DNA from: Thermoleophilum album
Lineage (GTDB): Bacteria; Actinomycetota; Thermoleophilia; Solirubrobacterales; Thermoleophilaceae
Assembly (NCBI RefSeq): GCF_028867705.1
Contig: NZ_CP066171.1
Span: forward strand, 1,054,001-1,118,000
Direction: 5' to 3'
DNA length: 64,000 nt
How positions within the stretch are numbered: position 1 is the stretch's first letter; every line of letters starts with the position of its first letter. Both the position numbers and the translations under genes were made by a program. The notes beneath the pieces are model-generated. The model worked only from the letters and a program-made list of their open reading frames with translations. It made no database searches and was not told the origin of the DNA. Below are positions 40,929-48,157 of this stretch, piece after piece.

Positions 40929-42097
40929 TCGGCCGCGGCCGGCGGCGGAGGCGGCGGGAAGCGCAGTTCCGCTGCCACCAGCTGCTCGCGCAGAGGCGTC
41001 TCGACCTCAATGTGCTCGACAGTGCCCTGTTGGGCAATGACCTCCTCGGCCAGGTCATCGAGCACGTCGGGCACCGCCACCGTCGCGGTGTCGCACAGCG
41101 GGCAGCGCTCGCCCGCGCGGCCGAGCCACCCGCAGCTGGGGCAGCGCACACCCGCAGCGCTCCCCGAGCCGTCCACCACCAGCAGACCGATGGCGCCGAC
41201 AGACCCCGCCCAGAGGCAGGCGTCGAGACCGGTGACGGCGCCGTTGCCGCGTGCCGCTTCCGCCAGCACACGCTCGACGAGCTCGCGCTCCTCGCGCTCC
41301 TCGTAGCGACGCGCCGCCTCTTCGGCCGCCTGTTGCAGCTTGCGCGGATCGACGTTGTCGAGGTCGACAGCGAAGGTCGCGGCGACGCGCGCACGCAGTC
41401 GCGGCGAGAGGAAACGGACGAACTGCCTCACCTCGTGCTCCTGCCCACCCACCAACAGCAGCTCGATGTCGCGCAAGCGAACCACCTGCTCGAGCTCCTC
41501 GGCGACGGCACGAAAGTGGCGGTGAGCTAGCTGCTCGGCGCGGTTACGAACACGGTGCTCTTCGAGCCCGTACCAGCCGGCGAAGTCGCGCTTGCGAAGG
41601 TGCTCTGCGTCGAGCTCCGCCGTCGGCTTGAACTCGCCCGCGAAAAGCTCCCAGAGCTCGGCGCGCCGGCGGTCGAGGACGACGACGCAGTAGCGGTGGA
41701 ACGCGTCGAGCTGTGCCAGCAGTGGCCGCAGCCAGAGCGACTTGTCGACCACAGCGCGGTCGCGCACGCGACCGGGCAGCCGCACCCGCTCGAAAAGGCC
41801 GGCTCCCGAGCAGGCGAAGATAGCCAGCGCCGGCGGTTCGGGGAGCTCGCGCGCCACCGCTTCCTCTATGCGAGCTATGTCATCGCGCAGCGACAGACGC
41901 TGCTCGTGGTCGAGGCGCTCGTGGTCCTTGACGAGCTGGCGCGCCTCGGAGAGCAGGCTGTTCACCCTGCTCGCCACGCGTTGGCGCTCGTTGGGATCGG
42001 TCGGGACGGCGACGTACAGAGACAGGGTGGGCAAGCCCCCGCTGTCGAAAGCGACCAGCTTCTCGACCGTATGTGGTTCGAGCGTCGTGACCTTCAC
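40925..42097 (-). CDS. Bacterial archaeo-eukaryotic release-factor-like (baeRF) protein with Zn ribbon
   Basis: A 390-residue protein with eRF1-like architecture. Residues 20-130 match the N-terminal domain (LPTLSLYVAVPTDPNERQR), 130-200 the middle domain (YCVVVLDRRRAELWELFAG with a loop at 171-186, DFAGWYGLEEHRVRNR), 205-310 the C-terminal domain, and a zinc ribbon has C319, C322, C332, C335. In eRF1 and Vms1 the middle-domain loop carries the GGQ/GSQ catalytic glutamine; here no Gln is at that position, only E179/E180. The family is predicted to act on peptidyl-tRNA or stalled ribosomes. Placement between miaA and miaB supports a translation role. Start GTG 42097. Confidence 0.7.
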   Translation of the reverse strand: MKVTTLEPHTVEKLVAFDSGGLPTLSLYVAVPTDPNERQRVASRVNSLLSEARQLVKDHERLDHEQRLSLRDDIARIEEAVARELPEPPALAIFACSGAGLFERVRLPGRVRDRAVVDKSLWLRPLLAQLDAFHRYCVVVLDRRRAELWELFAGEFKPTAELDAEHLRKRDFAGWYGLEEHRVRNRAEQLAHRHFRAVAEELEQVVRLRDIELLLVGGQEHEVRQFVRFLSPRLRARVAATFAVDLDNVDPRKLQQAAEEAARRYEEREERELVERVLAEAARGNGAVTGLDACLWAGSVGAIGLLVVDGSGSAAGVRCPSCGWLGRAGERCPLCDTATVAVPDVLDDLAEEVIAQQGTVEHIEVETPLREQLVAAELRFPPPPPPAAAE

Positions 42098-42136
42098 CTC
42101 GCTGCTCCCGTCGACAAGATCTGCGTGTGCGGTCGC

Positions 42137-42158
42137 CGGCGCCCGCTAGTGGGCGCCG
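42137..42158 (-). terminator. 8-bp GC hairpin spanning the miaB stop codon
   Basis: CGGCGCCC (42137-42144) pairs perfectly with GGGCGCCG (42151-42158) around a 6-nt loop. The miaB TAG (42148-42146) lies in the loop. No T tract follows. It could attenuate between miaB and the baeRF gene or protect the miaB 3' end. Confidence 0.4.
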
Positions 42159-43492
42159 CCGCCGAGGCGGGCTAGGAGCACTTCCTCACCGGCCAGGGTG
42201 GTGCTAGTGGCGGAGCCTATACGCACCTGTGCGAACTCGCCGGGGCTGGCGATCCCGTCGAAGTTGACGGTTTTGTTGTGGCGGGTGCGGCCGCGCAAGC
42301 GGTCGGGATCGGTGCGCGACGGTCCCTCGACGAGGACCTCGAGCGTGCGCCCGACGAAGCGCTGCGCCCGCTCGCGCGCCACTTTCTGGGTGAGGTCGAC
42401 GAGCCGCTGCATCCGCTCGCGCTTCACTGCGTGCGGCACCTGGTCGGGCATCGTCGCCGCCTCGGTGTCGCGGCGTGGCGAGAAGATGAAGGTAAAGGCG
42501 CCGTCGAACCGGACCTCCTCGACGAGGCTGAGGGTCTGTTCGAAGTCCTCTTCGGTTTCGCCCGGGAAGCCGACGATGATGTCGGTGGTTATCGCGCAGT
42601 CGGGGACCAGCTCCCGGATCATCGCCACGCGATCGAGGTAGCGCGCGCGGTCGTAGGTTCGTCGCATGCGCTTGAGGACGCGGCTCGATCCCGACTGGAC
42701 CGGCAGGTGGATGTGCTCGCACACGCTCGGCAGCTCGGCGTGCGCGCGCACGACGTCCTCGCGAATGTCTTTCGGATGCGGGCTCGTGTAGCGGATGCGC
42801 TCGATACCCTCGATCGCGTCGAGCCGCGCCAGAAGCTCGGCGAACGTGGTGCGCTGCGAGCGGTCGAGATCGCGGCCGTACGAGCACACGTTTTGGCCGA
42901 GCAGCGTGATCTCGCGCACACCGTCGGCGGCGAGGCGCTCGACCTCGGCGACGATCTCGTCGGGCGGCCGCGAGACCTCACGACCGCGCGTCTGCGGCAC
43001 GATGCAGTAAGCGCACACACAGTTGCAGCCTTGCGAGATCTGCACCCACGCCTGGAAGGGGCGTGTGCGCGCTGCCGGCAGGTGGGCGGAGAAGTCCTCG
43101 AACTCGAAGAAGCCGGCCTGCGCTTCGAGCGAGTCCTGCAACAGCACCTCGCCGAGCTTGTGGATCTGCCCAGGACCGAACGCGACGTCGACGAACGGAA
43201 AGAGCTCGAAAACCTGCTCGCGCATCGACTGCGCCCAGCAGCCGCCGACAGCGACGATTCGGTCAGGTCGCTCCGCCTTGAGGCGTTTAGCCTCGCCGAG
43301 GTGGCCAATGAAGCGCTGGTCGGCAGACTCCCGGATCGAGCAGGTGTTGAACAGGATCACGTCAGCCTCGGCACGAGTCGGCGCCTCTTCGTAGCCGAGC
43401 GCGCGGAGCATCCCTTTGATGCGCTCCGAGTCATGCTCGTTCATCTGGCAGCCGAAGGTCGTGAGGTGGAAGGTGCGCGCCGCGCGTGCCAT
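42146..43492 (-). CDS. miaB: tRNA-2-methylthio-N6-dimethylallyladenosine synthase
   Basis: A 448-residue radical-SAM methylthiotransferase that converts i6A37 to ms2i6A37. The auxiliary cluster cysteines are in TFGCQMNEHD, FNTCSIRES and VGGCWAQ; the radical-SAM C-x3-C-x2-C is in GCNCVCAYCIVP. A C-terminal TRAM domain (ARERAQRFVGRTLEVLVEG) follows. The ATG at 43492 lies 9 nt after TATCCT with no SD. Confidence 0.97.
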   Translation of the reverse strand: MARAARTFHLTTFGCQMNEHDSERIKGMLRALGYEEAPTRAEADVILFNTCSIRESADQRFIGHLGEAKRLKAERPDRIVAVGGCWAQSMREQVFELFPFVDVAFGPGQIHKLGEVLLQDSLEAQAGFFEFEDFSAHLPAARTRPFQAWVQISQGCNCVCAYCIVPQTRGREVSRPPDEIVAEVERLAADGVREITLLGQNVCSYGRDLDRSQRTTFAELLARLDAIEGIERIRYTSPHPKDIREDVVRAHAELPSVCEHIHLPVQSGSSRVLKRMRRTYDRARYLDRVAMIRELVPDCAITTDIIVGFPGETEEDFEQTLSLVEEVRFDGAFTFIFSPRRDTEAATMPDQVPHAVKRERMQRLVDLTQKVARERAQRFVGRTLEVLVEGPSRTDPDRLRGRTRHNKTVNFDGIASPGEFAQVRIGSATSTTLAGEEVLLARLGGGAH

Positions 43493-43501
43493 CGTCGCGC
43501 G

Positions 43502-43507
43502 AGGATA
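43502..43507 (-). promoter_or_regulatory. Candidate -10 box (TATCCT) for miaB
   Basis: On the minus strand TATCCT (43507-43502) ends 9 nt before the miaB ATG; the transcript would be leaderless or nearly so. Confidence 0.4.
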
Positions 43508-43568
43508 GACGCGACAGCGCTGGCCCCGCGCCGCCCCTGTGGCCGTACGGACGGCAGAGGTGCGAACG

Positions 43569-44147
43569 CTAGGCGGCGTCGCCTCGCGCCCCGCGCTCGG
43601 CGCTGCGCACGGCGTCGTAGGCGATCTGGCACGAGTAGCCGCGTCGCACCAGGAACGACCAGGCGCGTCGCCGCGTAGCGTCGTCGCGCGGCGGACCGTA
43701 GCGCTCGCTGACGAGCCGGCGCGCCGCCTCGAGTTCCGAACTCGCGTCGATGTCGGCTACCGCGGCGGCGGCGACGTCGGCGGCGATCCCCCGCCGCCGC
43801 AGCTCGCGCACGATGCGCTCGGTCCCCCACCGCTCGAGCTCGCGCTTGTCGCTAACGAAACGTTGGGCGAAGGCGCGGTCGTCGACGTAGCCGTCACTGC
43901 GCAAACGCGCCACCACGGCCTCGATCGCCGCGGGCGCACAGCGACGCCGCTCGAGCAGCGCGCGCAGCTCGGCCTCGCTGCGATCACGACGGGCGAGCGC
44001 TCGCAGCGCGAGCTCCATCGTGCGCGCCATCTCCTCGCGCGGCAGCGCGAGCGCCGCGGCGGAGCGATCAGCGACCTCGCCGCCGTCCCAAGTGACAGGC
44101 ACGACATGTCCCTGCCCGCCCACTTCCCGGCGGTCGCGCGACAACAC
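43569..44147 (-). CDS. recX: Recombination regulator RecX
   Basis: A 192-residue protein that binds RecA filaments and limits their extension. It has the three-helix repeats of RecX: ALRALARRDRSEAELRALLE, then DGYVDDRAFAQRFVSDKREL and RGYSCQIAYDAV at the end. The GTG at 44147 lies 23 nt after the recA stop, the usual recA-recX arrangement. Confidence 0.9.
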   Translation of the reverse strand: MLSRDRREVGGQGHVVPVTWDGGEVADRSAAALALPREEMARTMELALRALARRDRSEAELRALLERRRCAPAAIEAVVARLRSDGYVDDRAFAQRFVSDKRELERWGTERIVRELRRRGIAADVAAAAVADIDASSELEAARRLVSERYGPPRDDATRRRAWSFLVRRGYSCQIAYDAVRSAERGARGDAA

Positions 44148-44170
44148 TGTGCAGACCTGCCGGAGACCTG

Positions 44171-45274
44171 CTACGCCGCCTGTGCCTCGTCGGCGGCGAC
44201 AGCGGCGACGGCCGCAGCGCCCTCGGGTTCCTGACCGGTGGCCGGCTGGAGCGAGCGACTGGCAAGGTCGAGGCCGACCTTGTCGAGGATCGCGCGCTCG
44301 ATCTCGCTCGCGATCTCGGGATGCTCGCGCAGAAACGCCTTGGCATTGTTGCGACCCTGACCGAGCCGGGTTTCGCCGTATGAGAAGAACGAGCCCGACT
44401 TCTGCACGATCCCGTGCTCGATGCCGAGATCGAGCAGACAGCCCTCGCTCGAGATGCCGCGCCCGTACTCGATGTCGAACTCAGCCTGCTTGAACGGTGC
44501 CGCGAGCTTGTTCTTGACGACCTTCACGCGCACCCGGTTGCCGATCGCCTCGGCACCCTCCTTGAGGGTCTCGATGCGGCGGATGTCGAGACGCTGGGAG
44601 GCATAGAACTTGAGCGCGCGCCCGCCTGGCTGCGTCTCGGGCGAGCCGAACATCACGCCCACCTTTTCGCGTAGCTGGTTGGTGAAGATGCAGAGCGTGT
44701 TGGCGCGGTTGAGGTTGCCGGCCAGCTTGCGCATCGCCTGGCTCATCATTCGCGCCTGGATTCCGACCGTCTGGTCGCCCATCTGCCCTTCCAGTTCCGC
44801 CTTGGGCGTGAGCGCGGCGACGGAGTCGATAGCGATCACATCGACCGCTCCCGACCGCACCAGCAGATCGGCGATCTCGAGCGCCTGCTCGCCGTAGTCG
44901 GGCTGCGAGACGAGGAGATCCTCGACGTTCACACCGATCCGCTTGGCGTAGGCGGCGTCCATCGCGTGCTCGGCGTCGATGAACGCACACACGCCGCCTG
45001 CACGCTGGGCGTTGGCGAGCACGTGGTAGAGGAGCGTCGTCTTGCCCGACGACTCCGGTCCGTAAATCTCGACGATACGGCCTCGCGGCAGACCGCCCAC
45101 GCCGAGAGCGATGTCGAGCGACAGTGCCCCTGTAGGGATGGCTTCGACACGAACGCTGGCAGCCTCGTTCATGCGCATGATCGAGCCCTGCCCGAACTGG
45201 CGCTCGATCTGCGCAAGAGCGTTTTTCAGCGCGGCTTCGCGTGCCTTCGCGATCTTCCCTTCGTCTCTATCCAT
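44171..45274 (-). CDS. recA: Recombinase RecA
   Basis: A 367-residue RecA, the strand-exchange and SOS coprotease protein. Walker A is GPESSGKTT (72-80); [28 protein letters not shown] (Walker B), [20 protein letters not shown] (loop L1/L2 region) and [10 protein letters not shown] are all intact. It ends in an Ala-rich tail. ATG 45274 follows AGGAG by 8 nt; an in-frame ATG at 45283 sits too close to the SD. recA has no visible LexA box in the 26-nt gap after thpR and is probably cotranscribed from cinA, as in many actinobacteria. Confidence 0.98.
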   Translation of the reverse strand: MDRDEGKIAKAREAALKNALAQIERQFGQGSIMRMNEAASVRVEAIPTGALSLDIALGVGGLPRGRIVEIYGPESSGKTTLLYHVLANAQRAGGVCAFIDAEHAMDAAYAKRIGVNVEDLLVSQPDYGEQALEIADLLVRSGAVDVIAIDSVAALTPKAELEGQMGDQTVGIQARMMSQAMRKLAGNLNRANTLCIFTNQLREKVGVMFGSPETQPGGRALKFYASQRLDIRRIETLKEGAEAIGNRVRVKVVKNKLAAPFKQAEFDIEYGRGISSEGCLLDLGIEHGIVQKSGSFFSYGETRLGQGRNNAKAFLREHPEIASEIERAILDKVGLDLASRSLQPATGQEPEGAAAVAAVAADEAQAA

Positions 45275-45300
45275 CGGCGGCATCTCCTGTGGGCTCAGGT

Positions 45301-45921
45301 TCACAAGGTAGGAGCGCCAGCGGACGTACTTTCGCCCCCCTCGCGGCGCGGGAAAGGAACCTCGGCGAGCGCCTCGTAACGAGCGCCACCTCCGCCAAGG
45401 TGCGAGCGATACAGAACGAGCCGCGCGGCGACGATCGGCTCGGCGGGCGGTGCCGCAAGCGCCGGCGGTGGCGGCGCGCTTGCCCGCCCGCGCTGCGCGC
45501 GCGGCACGCGCGCGACGGTCAGGTGGGGCCAAAACGGTCGCTCCTCGGGCTGCCAGAGCCCGCTTGCGACGAGCTCACAGGCGAGCGCTTCGTGGAGCGC
45601 TGTCAGGCGCCCGCCCTCGTCGGATAAGTCGAGCGCGTAGAGACGCGGCCGCCGCGGCGGCAGAGCGCGCAGACGCAGCGCCCGCAACCGTGGCGGTCCA
45701 GGCAGCGCCGTTGACACAGCGGCGTGCGCTGCGCGCATCAGCTCGGGAACGACTTCTGGCTCGCGACCGCCTAGGAAGACAAGGGTGATGTGCAGATCGC
45801 GGGCCGCTGGCAAGCGCACCGCCGCGCCGCCGAGCGCATCGTCGCGCCAGCGAACGAGCGCGCTCAGTGCGGGTTCTTCGATCGGGAGCGCGAAGAAAAG
45901 TCGCCAGCGCTCCGGGCTCAA
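45301..45921 (-). CDS. thpR: RNA 2',3'-cyclic phosphodiesterase (2H family)
   Basis: A 206-residue 2H phosphoesterase that opens 2',3'-cyclic phosphates on RNA and can act as a 2'-5' RNA ligase in vitro. The two catalytic H-x-T motifs are HITLVFLGG and [12 protein letters not shown] 45921 overlaps the cinA stop (TTGA). The same cinA-thpR-recA order is common in actinobacteria. Confidence 0.92.
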   Translation of the reverse strand: MSPERWRLFFALPIEEPALSALVRWRDDALGGAAVRLPAARDLHITLVFLGGREPEVVPELMRAAHAAVSTALPGPPRLRALRLRALPPRRPRLYALDLSDEGGRLTALHEALACELVASGLWQPEERPFWPHLTVARVPRAQRGRASAPPPPALAAPPAEPIVAARLVLYRSHLGGGGARYEALAEVPFPRREGGESTSAGAPTL

Positions 45922-47207
45922 AACGGCAGTTCCTCGCCCCTCGCCGCCCGCCAGAGCGCGTGCAGCGCCGCAGTGACCGCGCGCGCCCGCACCTCTTCGC
46001 GGTCGCCCGGCAACCACAACCTGCCCGCCTGTGCGCTGCGGCCGTCGTAGGTGGCCACCCACACCGTCCCGACCGGTTTCTCGGCGCTACCGCCCCCCGG
46101 TCCCGCGATCCCAGTGACCGCTACGGCGAGATCGGCCCCCAGGCGTTCGGCAGCGCCCCGCGCCATCGCGCAAGCCACCTGGCGCGAAACCGCGCCGTGG
46201 CGGGCGAGGAGATCGTGCTCGACCCCCAGCGCCGCTTCCTTGACCGCGTTGTCGTAGGCGACGACCGCCCCGCGCACGTAGGCGGACGCGCCAGGGCGCG
46301 CGGTCAGACGGGCGGCGACGAGCCCGCCGGTACAGGACTCCGCCGTCGCGACCGACCGTCCCGCGAGCGCATCGGCGACGAGCTCGTCGATCGTCCGCCC
46401 GTCGGCAGCGAAAAGCTCGCGGGGAAAGCGGCGCGCGAGAGCGGTCACGAATTGCTCCACTAGCTCCGCGCGCTCGGCCGCGTAGCGTACGACGAGCTCG
46501 ATCTCGCCCTTGCGCACGTAAGTCCCCGGCCCGAGGGCGCGGGCTTCGGGGATTTCCTCTTCGATCTCGCGCACCGCGCGGGCGAGCTCGGACTCGGGGA
46601 TCCCGAAGAAGCGCACGACACGGCGCTGAGGTGGCTCGAGCCCCTCGAGCAGACGCGCCACGACCGGGGTGGCGATCGCGCGCTCGTAGAGCGTCTTGAG
46701 CTCGCGCGGAGGCCCGGGCAGAACGACGACCGTGGGACCGCCCGTCCCGTCGGCGGGCGGCACGACGAGGCCGGGCGCGGTGCCTACCGGGTCGAGCACG
46801 GTGGCGCCGGAGGGGACGAGCGCCTGCTTGCGGTTGGAGCGGCGCAGCGCCGCTTCGTCGAAGCGGTGCCAGCGCTGGGCGGCGGCACGCAGAATCGCGC
46901 CGATCCGCTCCTCGAGCGCAGGATCGACGGCAAGCGGGCGGTTCGCGTAGCGGGCCACAGCCTCGACGGTGCGGTCGTCGTCGGTCGGACCGAGCCCGCC
47001 GCTTGTGAAAACAAGCTCGCAGCCGCGCCGCGCGAAGGTGGCGAGCTCACTCGTGATCGCGGCGACGCTGTCCGGGCAAACGGCGATGCCGACCACCTTC
47101 ACGCCACGGTCGAGAAGCCGACGAGCGAGCCAAGGGCCGTTGCGATCAGCGGTCGCACCCTCTAGCACCTCGTCGCCGATGACGAGGATGCCCGCCCGCA
47201 CCGTCAC
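45918..47207 (-). CDS. cinA: CinA: competence/damage-inducible protein with NMN deamidase domain
   Basis: A 429-residue two-domain protein. The N-terminal MoaB-like domain (GDEVLEGATADRNGPWLARR, FTSGGLGPTDDD) has ADP-ribose pyrophosphatase activity in characterised CinA proteins. The C-terminal domain (AESCTGGLVAARLT through VTGIAGPGGGSAEKPVGTV) is the PncC-type nicotinamide mononucleotide deamidase. GTG 47207 overlaps the preceding RodZ-like gene as GTGA. Confidence 0.96.
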   Translation of the reverse strand: MTVRAGILVIGDEVLEGATADRNGPWLARRLLDRGVKVVGIAVCPDSVAAITSELATFARRGCELVFTSGGLGPTDDDRTVEAVARYANRPLAVDPALEERIGAILRAAAQRWHRFDEAALRRSNRKQALVPSGATVLDPVGTAPGLVVPPADGTGGPTVVVLPGPPRELKTLYERAIATPVVARLLEGLEPPQRRVVRFFGIPESELARAVREIEEEIPEARALGPGTYVRKGEIELVVRYAAERAELVEQFVTALARRFPRELFAADGRTIDELVADALAGRSVATAESCTGGLVAARLTARPGASAYVRGAVVAYDNAVKEAALGVEHDLLARHGAVSRQVACAMARGAAERLGADLAVAVTGIAGPGGGSAEKPVGTVWVATYDGRSAQAGRLWLPGDREEVRARAVTAALHALWRAARGEELPF

Positions 47208-48085
47208 GGCGACCCCGAGTTGACGTTGGTGCCGCTGCCGCTCACGCCCTGCCCGCTCGTCGTAGGTCCGGTGGCTGGCTGCGTGCTCGACCCGGTAGCG
47301 GTCGGGCGTGCGACACAGGGCCGCTGGGCGGGTGCGAGCGGGCGGACGCGTGCGCCGACGATGTCGTATCCGACCGGGTTCGGTCCTGGTGGGATCGTCA
47401 GCGCACGACCGTTGACACGCACCGTGACGCTCGTCTTGCCGAGGTTTAGGCGGATGCGCGGTCCCGAGAAGCGCAGCTCGCTGCTCGCGATGCCCTCGTA
47501 GGCGATCGCGGTCCCGGGGCCCCGGTCGACACAAACGTACGTCGGCACGGCCGGCTGGAGCACGACGACCGCTCGCGCCGTGGTCGAACGCCGACCGCGC
47601 GTCCGCGCCGGCGGCGCACCGCCCGGCCCGCGGCTCGTGGCGCGCGTTCCGGTGGTAGATGTCGCGCCGCTCTCCTCGCCGCTCTGGTCCTCGCCTGTCA
47701 AGCCAAGCACGAAAAGCACGGCCAGCAGCAAGCCGGCGAGCACAGCCGCAATAGCCAGCGGGCGTGGCCCGCGCGGCGGTGACGGCGGTCGCCGGCCGGG
47801 CTCTGGGGGCGGGGGCAGAGTCCCGCGCTGTTCGCTAGCGGCCGTCTCGGGCTCCCACTCGGCACGGTACTGCTCGACGAGCCGTCGCGCGTCAAGACCG
47901 AGGAACTCGGCGTACGTGCGCAGGAACGTGCGCACGTAAGTCGGCCCCGGCAGCAGCGAGAACTCCTCGTTTTCGAGCGCGCGCAGATACTTCGCGCGGA
48001 TCTTCGTGCGCTCCTCGACGTCGGCGATGTCGAGGCGCTGTCGCATCCGCGCTTGTCGTAGCGTCTCGCCGATGCAGGGCACCAC
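47204..48085 (-). CDS. RodZ-like helix-turn-helix membrane protein
   Basis: A 293-residue single-pass membrane protein. A cytoplasmic Xre-type HTH (IGETLRQARMRQRLDIADVE through EFSLLPGPTYVRTFLRTYAE) is followed by a Pro-rich linker, a TM helix (LAIAAVLAGLLLAVLFVLGL) and an extracytoplasmic Ser/Thr-rich and beta domain resembling DUF4115. This is the RodZ layout; RodZ links MreB to the elongation machinery in rods, but no mre genes are in the window. The end is low-complexity Gly/Ser/Thr. Start GTG 48085. Confidence 0.82.
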   Translation of the reverse strand: MVPCIGETLRQARMRQRLDIADVEERTKIRAKYLRALENEEFSLLPGPTYVRTFLRTYAEFLGLDARRLVEQYRAEWEPETAASEQRGTLPPPPEPGRRPPSPPRGPRPLAIAAVLAGLLLAVLFVLGLTGEDQSGEESGATSTTGTRATSRGPGGAPPARTRGRRSTTARAVVVLQPAVPTYVCVDRGPGTAIAYEGIASSELRFSGPRIRLNLGKTSVTVRVNGRALTIPPGPNPVGYDIVGARVRPLAPAQRPCVARPTATGSSTQPATGPTTSGQGVSGSGTNVNSGSP

Positions 48086-48157
48086 GGCTATTCTGCCGCA
48101 CGCGACAGGTACGTCCCCGACCTCGGCGCGCTTTCGCTGCGCCGGTCGCGATGCGGC

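Noticed and set aside
41439-41447. GGQ tripeptide in the baeRF protein, residues 217-219, as a release-factor catalytic motif
   Set aside because: It lies in the C-terminal domain strand (IELLLVGGQEHEV), not in the middle-domain loop where eRF1 has its GGQ, so it is probably coincidental.
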